This document shows, piece after piece, positions 22,981 to 34,056 of a stretch of DNA of 64,000 nt. A model generated the notes under the pieces. It searched no databases and had not been told where the DNA came from. It saw only the letters and a program-made list of their open reading frames with translations. Numbering within the stretch: the stretch's first letter is position 1; each line of letters opens with the position of its first letter. The translations under genes and the position numbers were made by a program. The stretch is taken from the NCBI GenBank assembly GCA_013420905.1, contig JAAXNY010000008.1, positions 992,001-1,056,000 on the forward strand, read 5' to 3'. Source of the DNA: Collybia mongolica (Eukaryota; Basidiomycota; Agaricomycetes; Agaricales; Clitocybaceae).

Positions 22981-23460
22981 ATTTATCTTATCATATATGT
23001 ATTATATCTAGTAATAATACATGTTTTATCCTATTAATTATAGAGTGCTTTTTTATCATACTCACCAGATTTTAAAAAGACAGGCTGAAAGAGAGTAATT
23101 TAGTACTTCAAAATGTTAGATATACTGTTGACTTTATTGACTGTTTTGACTTAAAACTTATGATTCTGATCAGAATCCGAGCAGAATGTTGTGGAATTCC
23201 TTTGAGAATTTTCTTCTTCCACACTTTGTAAGAAATTCCTCAAAATTCTGTGGAATTCTGATGATTTCAATCAGAATTCTGTGTTCTGAGCGGAATCCGA
23301 GCGGAATATTGCAGAATTCCTCAAAGGAATTTTCTGTTTTAAAACTTTTTCAAAATCTTCCTGCATTCCTCTGGATTCTGATCAGATTCCTGTCGGAATT
23401 CCGGATTCCGATCGGAATCCTCTGCAGGATGTGGGGGAGTGTGAAGTACTGTGATCACCG

Positions 23461-24736
23461 CGAGGAATTCATGAAAGACCGCATCACATCGCTGAAGAGC
23501 ACTGTCGATGAGGCCTCTCATTCCCCATGGAGCATCTGCATTATCACTGATGCATCCACCCCCCCTCCTCCCATGCAGTCAGTCGTGGTCTACCACATCT
23601 GGCACGATGGAGACTTATATGAGGACTGGTTTGCTACCGGCCTATCTATGTCTGATGACGCCGAGCTGCGAGCGATTGTGGAAGGTGCCCAACAGGCAGC
23701 CGACATTGGACTAGAGGACATCCATGATGTCCATATCTTCTCCGACTCCATCAACGCCCTCAGGCGTTCCCTCGATGCGTCACACCACTCAGGTCAAGCA
23801 TCAGCCCTCAAAGTGTGCGATGTGCTGCTGCCTTGGCTGCAGCTCCGTGCCATCCACAAGATTCCCCTCCACCATATTACAAGTGGTGTGGAGATTGAAG
23901 ACCACCAACTGGCACACATCAGCGCCATCTCAACTCGTGTTGAGGCAGGTGGAGTGCCAGTTATATCTGCTGACTTTGCACAACGCGAAGCAGTTACACG
24001 CATGCTTGACGGCTGGAAGTCTCTCTTCCAGTCCAAGAAGTACATTGGCTCCAATTTCCTGACGCTCTATGCGAAAAAGGACACCCCACTCACTCCAACC
24101 CATGTCAACAATGGGCCGTGGATGCGCAAGACTGGTCACAGCCATGCTCTGACTGCCCGCTTGGTGCAATGCATCACTGGACATGCTCCAATTGGGGCGT
24201 TCCGATCGCAATTCTTCAAGGAAGAATGTGTCTCCTGTAGGTGTGGTGCTCCTTTGGAAACCATACAACACATCCTATTTGACTGTCCACGGCACGGACG
24301 GGAAGACAAGCCCAGCTGCCAGCTGCGCTATGCGTGGCTGGTTGAATTCCTCTCAGAGAATGAAAACACATTTGCGTTCAATGTTCCCCAGTCCTAAACA
24401 GGCTAGGGGCGGTACTCAGTGTTCTAAGTGACAGCTATAGGGTGCTCCCTGCCCGAACATGCGAACCTGGATAATCGGTGGACTTGAAGCCACCACCTGC
24501 TGCGGAGCGCTGCAGCAGGGGGCCCACCCCCTGGCATAGATTGGCCCTTCTGGCCTGTGTATAATGAGCTCTGGCTCCATTTGCTAGTCCAACCCCAGTT
24601 GGGCAAGCACCCTAGCCCTGCAGTGCTTTGTCTCCTGCCCCCCTCTCCCCCCCTGCCCAATTACTACTTGTAGTGACCAGCACATGTATTATGTACAGTT
24701 GGTATATAAAATGCTGAACAAAAAAAAAAAAAAAAA
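23461..24736 (+). pseudogene. LINE copy 1, RNase H domain and 3' end
   Basis: The open frame to 24397 begins EEFMKDRITSLKS and holds RNase H motifs: Asp in IITDAS, Glu in DDAELRAIVEG, Asp in HIFSDSINAL. A Cys/His motif, CRCGAPLETIQHILFDCPRH, follows, as in Tad/I-type LINEs. The 3' UTR (24398-24719) matches copy 2 and ends in an A-run of 17 (24720-24736). It is uninterrupted but separated from the RT. Confidence 0.9.
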
Positions 24737-25320
24737 GTGTCCCCTCTATAATCCTATCACTCAACTGCTCCCCTACCTCTTTCCAGATCCATTTCCTTCC
24801 ATCTGACCCCAGATGGTTAATTTTGGTTTCATCAGACCATATAACCCTTTTCCAGCCCTCCAGAGTCCACTCCTTGTGCCTTTCTGCAAAGTCCAACCGA
24901 TCCCTCCTATGACAGGTTTTGAGAAGAGGCCATTTTCGTTTTACTGCAGGCCATAAACCATGCTTTTTCAAGTTGCGATGAATAGTTTGGGAGGAAATGG
25001 ATTGGTTGGTGACATCTTGAAGAGCTTTGATGACTTGGACTGCATTATCAGCCTTGCCCATGCAAATGATGCACTTTGCATAGCTAATATTGGCAGAAGT
25101 GAGCTTGGAAGGATGGCCACCAAAGGACTTTGGGAGCTCAGAACAATACTGAGAGTAGATCCTAGAGATAGTAGCAATGGAGAAGCCAGTGATCTTGTGG
25201 ATCTGGTGGCCAGAAGTGCCTGCATCAAGCAGTGTGATGACATGAGAGCGCTGAGCAGGGGTAAGAGATCACATAGTGTGTTTGGGGGCATTAGAGCACT
25301 TGAACACTCTGTATTTACAC
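24737..25320 (-). pseudogene. Tc1/mariner transposase fragment, cut by LINE copy 1
   Basis: The minus-strand product reads KHGLWPAVKRKWPLLKTCHR then WTLEGWKRVIWSDETKINHL, the Tc1 helix-turn-helix and first catalytic Asp (WSDETK). It stops abruptly at IIEGT beside the LINE A-run, so the catalytic DE half is missing. Upstream coding (Tc1-like DNA-binding region) needs a frameshift near 25050. The other half of the gene is not found at the LINE's left side. Confidence 0.75.
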
Positions 25321-25333
25321 TAAAACATGAGCA

Positions 25334-25384
25334 AGTCACATGACTTTGTTTAATACATTAAACAATAAACAAAGTCATGTGACT
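25334..25384. repeat. 19-bp perfect inverted repeat
   Basis: AGTCACATGACTTTGTTTA (25334-25352) is inverted at 25366-25384 around a 13-base AT-rich loop. It lies at the 5' side of the Tc1 fragment and may mark an element end. Confidence 0.6.
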
Positions 25385-25418
25385 ACAGTTAAGATCTCAG
25401 CACTTTCTTATTTTTTTA

Positions 25419-25633
25419 CAATGGGCAACAAAACCATTTCAATGATGGCTTTGTATGTATCCTGTGATTTTGCTACCAAAAATGGAAGTGGTGCAAAAAC
25501 ATTATGTAAGCAGCATTATATGACATCAATGCAGCTTCTGTAATTTTTTCATATTTTTCCAATTTTTATTTTCTGACATATGGATGCATCTTTACAGAAT
25601 GTGAAAACATTGAAACGGTTTTGTTGCCTACTG
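25419..25633. mobile_element. Tc1-family MITE with TA flanks
   Basis: CAATGGGCAACAAAACCATT on the left and the complement CAGTAGGCAACAAAACCGTT on the right are inverted repeats. TA flanks each side (25417-25418 and 25634-25635). The 215-bp unit has no coding capacity. It may be a MITE or the end region of the neighbouring Tc1 element with an inverted subterminal copy. Confidence 0.6.
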
Positions 25634-25639
25634 TATAGT

Positions 25640-25983
25640 TTATGGTTCTGATGGTGACAGGTTTTGACACTTCTTGATCTTTTACTACCACCATCTGACC
25701 ATGGGAATTCATCCCTCCTGCACTAGGTTGTCCCTAAACTACCTAACACCTCATCCCTAATCAAGATTGCCTTTCATCAGACCATTCTTTCGGCCTGGGT
25801 CACTATCCTTTTACACCATATCCAAATTTCTAACTTATCAGAGCTGATCCTGACTATCTGCAGGGTCATCTCATCTTGCCTGTACTGGGGGCTTCACTAA
25901 TCCGTTCACATCCACCTTATCAACTACCAGGCCACACAAGGATACCACAACTCTTGTACTCTGCTTTGCACAGATCCTTAGGG
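25640..25983. other. gap without recognised features
   Basis: Unique-looking sequence between the MITE and the hAT element; I see no gene or repeat in it. Confidence 0.4.
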
Positions 25984-25991
25984 AGCATCAC

Positions 25992-28900
25992 TAAGGCATG
26001 ACACGGGTAGGGGTAACACCGTGACAATATGGTCACAGGTATGCTCGGGTACGGGTATGGGTTTGGGTTCACCATACCTGTGCAACACCGTACCCTTACT
26101 CACAGGTACACGGGTTTTGCACATAGTATTTCTAATAATTATACTCTCTAAGAACCTCTGTGGGAGCTGATCCATAATTGAGCACCATGTTGCAATCCGA
26201 GTGCATTTGGCCATCAGGTGATTACAATTGTTTGCCGCCCAAAATTAATCCAAGGTCGGATCCAAGCAAGACCCAACTTCTAGCTTTATGGTCCTCATGG
26301 GGTCGTACGATATCACTGAGGGCAAAGAAAAAAAACAATCCATCGAGATCTGGCTGGAACATTTAAAAGTGCGCAGAATTTCTCTTTTTTTTTGCACCCT
26401 CCTGAATCCTGATGCCTCACTCTTTGACTGCAAAGTCTTCAGCAAGGTCGTCATGTTCATCACTCCAATCTGTCGTCTCAACATCCTCTCTACCCAAGGC
26501 AATCAGGCACGGCATCAAATGTATCAAGAAAGGTGCCAGCGCAATCACTCGTCCTCTCAAGTGCGCCAAACATGTGCTATCAAATGTCTCGTCTCCAGCC
26601 ATCAGCAATGCAGAAAACAACCCCGCAGATGGTGAAGATCAAGAAAGCATGAAGACTGACGAGTTGGTGGAGGTTATTGACCTTGATTCTGGTAGTGAGC
26701 TTGATGACCTTGAGAAAGAACTTGGTACGCACACCTGTCTTTCCTCCCTTGCTATCTTTCTCATTTCATTTTCAGTAGAGGCGCAACAAACTTGGAGGTC
26801 CCCGATATATTCGTTCTTCAAACCCAAAGTCACGATTGAGGTGCATCACGGTCGCGTCGCCCACTTCTTTGCATGTTCTGCAAAGAAATGCAAGACTGAA
26901 GCAAGGGGTATACAACGCTACCAAGACAAAGGTGACAAGTCCTTGACTGCCAACCTCCAGCATCATGCGATCCGCTGCTTCGGTGAGGACAGCATCAACG
27001 CGGTGATGAAGGGGGAGCCTGGTGTCAGCCGGAGTGGTAACATCTTCAGCGCTTTCGCCCGCCAAGGAAAACGGCCCGCAACATACTCTCATTGTGCGCA
27101 CTCAACCCCCGAGTTTTGGTAAGTCCGATCATTATGAACATGTTCCCCAACTCATGTCCTTCAGTGCCCACATCGCAAAATGGGTGGCAGAAAGCAATCG
27201 CCCTGCAAGCATCATCTCCGACCCAGAGCTCATCAATCTCCTCACGACAGGGCACCCCCACCTCAAAGTCCCATCTCCAAACACTGTTCGATGTGATATC
27301 AAGGCGGCTTACGAGAAGTGCCGTGAACGCATAATGAAACTCCTTCAGGATCACCCCAGCCACGTCCACTTCGCAACTGATGCATGGACGTCAACCAACC
27401 ATCATGCGTTTGTCGCCTGGACTGTTCACCTCGAGCACAATGGGACCATGTTGGCCTTTCTGCTGGATATCATCGAGGTTCCTGAATCTCACACTGGTGT
27501 GGCATTGGCGAAGGCTTTTCAGAGGATGCTTGAGACGTTTGGGCTTCAAGACTGGGTGCGTAGTCTAATGTTCAAGCCATACTTTTGAACTCATCACCTT
27601 GGCAGATCCTCGGCGTGAATGCTGATAACGCAACATCAAACAACTCCCAGGGGGAAGCACTCGCTACAATGCCGAACTCTTTTGAGCTGGAGAACCGTGC
27701 GCGCTGCTTCAACCACACTTTGCAGCTCTCCGCGAAAACCCTCCTTCGCCCCTTTAATGTCGGGCTAGGTAAAACAGCCGACGATGGCGACCATAACAAC
27801 GTAGATGATCTCCCGGACAGGGATGACAAGGACAAGGACAAGGACAAGGATGATGGTCTCCCAGATGCCCCCAATACCGATGACGTTGACGACGGCATTG
27901 ACGAACTGGACTCACTGGATGCAGATGAGCAAGAAGAGATTATAGCCGATACAGCTGCCGTTTGTCAAACGGTGTCAAAGGTGTTTTTTTACATTAGTGT
28001 ATACCATTTGACTGACCTATGTAACAGCTTCGCAGCCTTGCCTTCGCAATTGTATGATCGACGACAATCGCCCTTCCTGCATGGCGTCGCTATTGCAAAA
28101 AGTTCAAGCTAAAGTCACGTGTTCTGCCTCGTGATGTTGTCACTCGTTGGAACTCTACATACTATATGCTCCACTTTGCCACCAAATATTGTGCAGCCAT
28201 TGACGCTATGACAGCGGACAAGTCCCTCAAGCTCCGGAAGTTCGAGCTGGAGACTGAGGAGTGGGCTATTGCTGAAGATCTCGTTGCGGTCCTGCTCATA
28301 AGTATTCGTACCTGTGATTGACCCACATGCTAACCCTCTTCCGTAGCAATTCAAGAATGCGACGCTCTTTTTCTCCCAAGACTCCGCCAGTGTTGCGGCC
28401 GTCATCCCCGCCATGGACTGCATTACCAGTCACCTCAACCACCAGACAGGGAAAGCATACCACCCCCCCCTTGCAGCAGCAATGAGGCTCGCGTGCAAGA
28501 AAATGGACCATTACTACTTGCTCACCGACTCCTCCAACGTATATTGTATTGCCATGGTCCTACACCCAGGCATGAAACTCGAGTATTTCTGCAATCAGAA
28601 GTGGGAGGGAGAATGGATCGAGCAAGCTGAAGCTCTGGTCCGAGAGGAGTACATTGCAAAGTATGAGAAGGTCACCGACAAATCGAACACGATGCCCATG
28701 AACGATTTGAACAAGAACGACAATGGATTTGCATCCTTTGGTAACCTTTCCGTCACCACCTGTCCCCGTGCGAGTGAGATCCAGGAGTACCTCAGCCTCC
28801 CTGTCGAGAATGTTAAAGATCCCTTGAAGTGGTGGATGGACAACAAATTTGTCTATCCGAACCTTCATCGTATGGCTCTGGACTATCTGAGTATTCCTGG

Positions 28901-29353
28901 TAAGTCAGGTCATCCTATTACATGACAACGATGTCTCTGAGATTTTATTTAGCCACTTCTACTGCTGTCAAATGAGTGTTCTCACAAGGCCATCACCTTC
29001 TCCCATTTATTCGCAACAGCCTCTCACCATCCTCAATTCGGGCCTTCCTCTGCTTTGGGTCATGGGCACGGTGCAGTCTTGTGGTGTTTGACGACGTGGT
29101 AGCTGCCGTGACAGCAAACAGCAAGTTGAAGTAGGACTTTTTAGACATTTCGTAGTACCAGTTCTCGCTAGCCTACCTGTATGCCTTCCAGCGAAATGCA
29201 AAACCCATGGTTTCACATATGTACCCATGAGTTTCACGGTGTACCTGCGATTTCCACGGTGTACCCGCACCCTTACCCCTGCAGGTACGGTGTTCACGGG
29301 TACAGGTAAGGGTTTGGGGAAAAAAACCCGAGGGTTACCCCTGTCATGCCTTA
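25992..29353 (+). mobile_element. complete hAT transposon with 8-bp target duplication
   Basis: Terminal inverted repeats TAAGGCATGACA are perfect at both ends. AGCATCAC flanks both sides (25984-25991 and 29354-29361), the 8-bp duplication expected for hAT. Subterminal GGTACGGGTATGGG-like repeats occur near both ends. The only gene inside is the transposase at 26412-29134. Total length is 3,362 bp. Confidence 0.9.
26412..29134 (+). pseudogene. hAT transposase, one in-frame TGA
   Basis: The spliced reading starts at ATG 26412 and has introns near 26726-26775, 27555-27605, 27981-28026, 28300-28347 and 28901-28951. A BED-type finger is suggested by HFFACSAKKCK and LQHHAIRC. Catalytic-region segments include VHFATDAWTSTNHHAFVAWT, NADNATSNN and CFNHTLQLS. 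The C-terminal dimerisation block reads DPLKWWMDNKFVYPNLHRMA and then LDYLSIPATSTAV. It continues K-stop-VFSQG, where hATs normally have ER; the TGA lies at 28973. The frame then runs to TAG 29132-29134. It appears otherwise intact. Confidence 0.85.
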
Positions 29354-29361
29354 AGCATCAC

Positions 29362-29842
29362 CACCAACATTTTCGACAATTTTTTTGTACTCGCTTAACC
29401 ACTACACCCAAATACAAAAGGAGGAAGGGGTCTGGCCCCCAATCAGCTACTGTCCCTGTACAGAGCACACCTCTTGGGGAGAATGCCAGTTTATTGTCCA
29501 ATGGTGGGATTTGGCAGCCTCATTTTGGAGGGGAGTCATTGCTTTGGAAGAGTGGTGTGGAACAGGGGGGCAAGTAATAGGGGGATTCAGGAGAGGGGGA
29601 GCAGGTTTGAGGTATGGGTCGTTCATTTAGATTGGACATTTATCTTCGACACTGGGGGGGAGTAATGGGTTTCCAGGGCAACCTGAAAATACCAGGGGGG
29701 GAGTGGAATGGGGTACCAATGTGAAGGGAGGGGACCATGCCCCGACAAGCAAAGGCAAACCTTTAAGGCATTGGGAGGTTCAGACATGGTACAGTACAAT
29801 ACTGTTGGACTGCAGGTATCCTCAGTCTAGACCCGTAATATG
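29362..29842. other. gap without recognised features
   Basis: G-rich sequence with GGGGGG runs between the hAT and LINE copy 2. No coding signal convinces me. Confidence 0.4.
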
Positions 29843-30197
29843 ACCTGGAGAGCAACTTTTTTTTTTTTTTTTTTCGGTCAACATATACCAACCATACATA
29901 ATACATGCACTGGTCACTACGAGTAGTAATTGGAGAAATGGGGAGGGGGGGCAGATGACAAAGCACTGCGGAGCTGGGATGCTTGCCCAACTGGAGTCAA
30001 ACTAGCGAATGGAGCCAGAGCTCATTGTACACAGGCCAGAAGGGCCAATCTACGCCAGGGGGTGGGCCCCCCGCTGCAGTGCCCCACAGCAGGTCGTGGC
30101 TTCAAGTCCACCAATTCTCCAGGTTCACATGTTCAGGCAGGGAGCACCCTATAGCCATCACTTAGAACACTGTGTACCACCCCTAGCCTATTTAGGA

Positions 30198-33100
30198 CTA
30201 GGGAACATCAAACACAAAAGCGCTCTCATTCTCCGAGAGGAAGTCGATCAACGACGCATAGCGCAGCTGGCGTCTGGGTTTGTCTTCTGTCCATGTTGTG
30301 GACAGTCATAGAGGACGTGTTGTATGGTTTCCAGGGGAGCACCGCACCTACAGGAGACAGATTCCTCTTTGAAGAATTGGGATTGGAACGCCCCAATTGG
30401 GGCATGTCCAGTGGTGCATTGCACCATGCAGGCGGTCAAAGCATGGCTGTGACCAGTCTTGCACATCCATGGCCCATTGTTTACATGGGTCGGAATAAGT
30501 GGGGTGTCCTTTTTCACATAAAGCGTCAAGAAATTGGAGCCAATATACTTCTTGGACTGGAAAAGAGATTTCCAGCCGTCGAGCATGCGTGTGACTGCTT
30601 CGCGTCATGCGAAGTCAGCAGAGATAACCAGCGCTCCACCCGCTTCAAACGCGAGTCGAGATGGCACTGATGTGTGCCAGTTGGTGGTCTTCAATCTCCA
30701 CCCCATTAGTAATGTGGTGGAGGTGGATCTTGTGGATGGTGTGGAGCTCCAGCCACAGCAGCAGCACATCACACACTTTGAGGGCAGACACTTGACCTGA
30801 GTGGTGAGATGTGTCGAGGGAATGCCTGAGGGCATTGGTGGAGTCAGAGAAGATATGGACATCATGGATGTCCTCCAGTCCAATGTCAGCTGCCTGCCAG
30901 ACGCCTTCCACAATTGCTCACAGCTCAGCGTCGTCAGACATAGAGAGGCCAGTAGCATACCAGTCCTCATATAGGTCCCCAGCATGCCAGACGCGGTAGA
31001 CCGCAACTGACTGCATGGGAGGAGGGGGAGTAGATGCATCCGTAACAATGCAGATGCTCCAGGGGGAATGAGAGGCCTCCTCAACAGCACTTTTCAGCGA
31101 TGTGATGCGGTCCTTCATGAAACCCTCATGGTGGTCACTGCCCTTGGGTGGGGGGGTGACAATATCGTAGACAATGCGATCAGAGAACAAGTCCTTGGGG
31201 TGCATGCCTGGTTGGTTGAGTGGGTGGACAGGGTCCAGATCCAGGGAAGAGAGGCCAAGGTTAGACCAGGCCTCTACGATAGGTGATACGAATTTCCCAA
31301 GCCTACAGCTCAGGTTGTGGGTGTTGAGGGTCTTGACAGAGAATTTGTGGTTCCCATTGATGAGGCAGCGAAAGGCATGCGAGGCCTGAAGCGTCCGGGA
31401 TTGGACATGACTCCTTTCCACCAACTTCTTAACATGAAGGTGGATAGGGGGAATGCCTGCGAGGGTCTCGGCAGCCCCGTTTGGGGATGTCTTGAAGGCG
31501 CCAGTGATCCAAAGGCAAGCGCACCTTTGCATCTTCCGGAGATTATCGAGAGGGCCCGCCATGCAGGCCCCCTCATACATCCAGAGCCTGCTCCCATATG
31601 TAGCAATGGGGAGAACACAGGCATGGTAGAGCATTTGTTTGTGCTTGGGCCTAAGCCCGTGCATGGAGTTGCCGAGGGAGAGCATAGCCTTCACAGAAGT
31701 GAGGGCTTTGTTTGTGTACCGCTTGACATGTTCCCTGAATGCAAGGGGACGGTCAAAGAAGAACCCAAGGTAGCGCCAAATGGTGCCAGGGCAGAGAGGG
31801 GTGTCCCTGGTATATGGGGCATAGCCAAGGTCAATGTCAGGGTTGATATCACCATGTTTTTGAGAGAAATGGAACCCCTTGGACTTGCTGTGCTCAAGCA
31901 CTAGACCCATTGCCTGGGTGAGCTCGAATACAACTTTGTAAGCACTCTTGAGCTTAATAAGGTTCTGATCAAACATGTCCGACTGCACTATGATGGTGCC
32001 ATTGTCCACATAGGAGATTAGAGAGGCTATGCGAACCCTCCGTTCAAATTCCTTGAGGAGGGGTGCAAGGCATAGAGCAGAGGGGATTGGGGACAAGGCA
32101 GAGCCCTGTCCCAGACCAATGCTGGACGGGAAGAGCAGGGACAGTTCATCATCCCACGCATATCTAGTATGACAATCAACAAGGTATGACCTGAAGAACG
32201 CAACCACTTCTGGCGCAAATCCCTGTCTCTTGAGGATGTGTAGGAGGACCTCATGGTTTACCAATGGGAAGAACTGAGCCAGGTCGAAAGCGATGATGCT
32301 TGTCTTGAGTTTTGCGCACCATCCAGACCAGACGACATGTGTGAGGAAACAACCAGCATCCTTGGTGGAGTTCTGACAGACCCCTCCAAACTGATTGGGG
32401 TGGAGTACACCATGTTGAGCAGCTTCAAACTGCATCCTGGTGGACAACATTTTCTCTAATAGTTTACCCAACGTGTTCAAGAGAACTATTGGGCAAAACT
32501 ACTTGGGAGTGTCATACAATGGTTTACCTGGCTTGGGTATGACCACCGTAATGGATGCTTTAAACTCGGTGGGCCAGTGGCCTGACAAGAGACAAGCGTT
32601 TGCAAGCCACAGAAGTAGTTTGCTGCACCAATCATCTTGGGTGATCCGTTTAAGGTGATGCCATGAGATGTGATCCGGCCCGGGGGCAGATCGATTCAAA
32701 GTGCCCAATAAGGCATCTGACATCTCAGCAGCAGAGTAGGGGACCCATGCCCGAGTTGTAGGTGAGGTCCAAGCATTGCCCAGCTTGTCAAGGTTGATGG
32801 GCCTATCGATAGCTGAGTTGAAGGTGGAGTGCAGTGCGTTCCATAGCAACTCCATGGTGCTGCATGGCACGCCTTGGTACAAGATGGCCTTGACTGGGGG
32901 TGTCTTGTGTAAGGCCCACCCAGTCCGTGAGATCCCATGGTCTGAGGTTAGTGTTTGCAATTTCGTCGATGCAATCATCGAAGTGCTTGCGTTTCACTTT
33001 ACGCATGGCAGCCTTGTAAGCCTTCCAGTCCTCTGGGAGATCAGAACTCATAGCCTCAGACTTCATCTGGGCACAGTCCAAGTCCCACCAAGACTTAGAC

Positions 33101-34053
33101 TGGGTGTAAGCCTGGTTAGTCTTAGCGTGATGGGACCACGCTGTTTCAAAGCCCTTAGCTATCACCTGAGCAACTAGTTGAGTTTGTTCTGCTGACATGA
33201 TGTCAGGGATTTAGATGAGCCCGAGAAGTAGCTGCACTTCTGCAAGGAAAGCATCTTCTTCTTTGGAGTCAATTTTGATTGACATCTTCCCTTCGGGGAA
33301 CTTGACCCTAAGGGGGATGTCTAGGAGTAGAGGGAAGTGATTGGGCTCACCCTTATCACCTATCGTCAGGTCAGCTGTGTATCCCCAGAATGCTGGGACA
33401 AACACAAGGTCAAGGACCAAGCCATGCAGAGCCGAGTTGTACGGCTGATGCGTGACCCAACCCAAGGGGGGGGCAATCTTCTCAAGGCTGAGGGCAGCTG
33501 CGCACTCCATGAGTCTGTTGGCCATGGGGTGCTCATGATTGAGGGTAGCGTCCCAATGCACTGAGGGGCAATTAAAATCACCCCCCATGTAGCTAACATC
33601 AGGGAAGGCCTCCAGGTGGTCCTCGAGGAATTGGATTGTGGATCTGTTGTCATCCAAGTAGACATTCATCAAATGCACTGGGCCAAGGTGACCTCATACA
33701 GTGATGAGCATGACATCGCAGTGGTTGATGATGTCTGATCGGAGCTTAGGTTTAACCAAGCGGATGGCTCGGTTGATGTAGGCCATGACATGTGGCCAGT
33801 CTTCGGCTGCGTTGAACCCTTTGGGGAACATGGGAATCCAGTCCAGGTGGATGGGGGGACCCCTGATGGGGATCCCGTCTTTCTTGGTCAAGGAGGCTGT
33901 ATACCGTACAGTGGCCCATGGCAGCTCCTGCAGGAAGAGAATGTCAGTGATGTCCTTACAGTGTTCTAACAGGTTGACTGTCCAGTGTCATTTGCGCCCA
34001 ACATTTTGGCAATAGGTTCTGAGCATATTTACATTATAAGTTGTACTAGACAT
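30198..34053 (-). pseudogene. LINE copy 2 ORF2: endonuclease, RT, RNase H
   Basis: ATG 34053 lies in TAATG (34051-34055). An APE-type endonuclease follows (YCQNVG, MGGDFNCPSVHWD, LDLVFVP, and PNHFPL where SDH is expected), interrupted by TGA codons. RT spans about 32800-31700 with VIPKPGK, DLAQFFPLVNHE, GLGQGSALSPIPSALC and YVDNG. RNase H spans about 31000-30600 with TDAST, DDAELRAI and FSDSTNAL, and the terminal motif is CRCGAPLETIQHVLYDC. Several stops and frameshifts make it non-functional. It retains the segment missing from copies 1 and 3. Confidence 0.9.
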
Positions 34054-34056
34054 TAA

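Larger units (their letters stand above)
21800..23450. mobile_element. Mutator-like non-autonomous element inserted in LINE copy 1
   Basis: The left end AGGTCTTTACACTCCC and right end (complement AGTACTTCACACTCCC) share the core ACACTCCCCCACATC as terminal inverted repeats. GTGATCACCG is repeated on both sides (21789-21798 and 23451-23460), a 10-bp duplication typical of MULEs. Subterminal regions (about 21830-22050 and 23165-23430) are packed with palindromic GATTCCGAGCGGAATCC-like units. The centre holds the tRNA-like module and a microsatellite-rich block. No transposase is present. Confidence 0.8.
14184..24736 (+). mobile_element. LINE copy 1 (RNase H-bearing, Tad/I-like), 5' truncated and split by two insertions
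   Basis: Three LINE pieces (14184-15299, 21475-21799, 23461-24736) are collinear with the uninterrupted minus-strand copy at 29857-36226. The 3' end is an A-run at 24720-24736, and the tail sequence matches copy 2. Its 3' end lies inside a Tc1 transposase gene. No target duplication is found at 14184, where the foldback element begins, so the original 5' end has been lost. The order of domains (RT, RNase H, terminal Cys-rich motif) fits the Tad/I group. Confidence 0.85.

Noticed and set aside
25334..25384. Rho-independent-like terminator hairpin
   Set aside because: Eukaryotic context; the inverted repeat lies at a Tc1 element margin and is better read as transposon-related.
26030..26120. 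GGGTATGGGTTTGGG-like tract resembling telomere repeat
   Set aside because: It is not a regular tandem array, and a similar tract lies at the other end of the hAT element, so it is a subterminal transposon repeat.
29227..29665. open frames across the hAT right end
   Set aside because: They cross the TIR and target duplication and carry no recognisable domain.
31317..31904. 195-codon plus-strand open frame inside LINE copy 2
   Set aside because: Antisense of the RT-RNase H connecting region, which aligns with two other copies on the minus strand.
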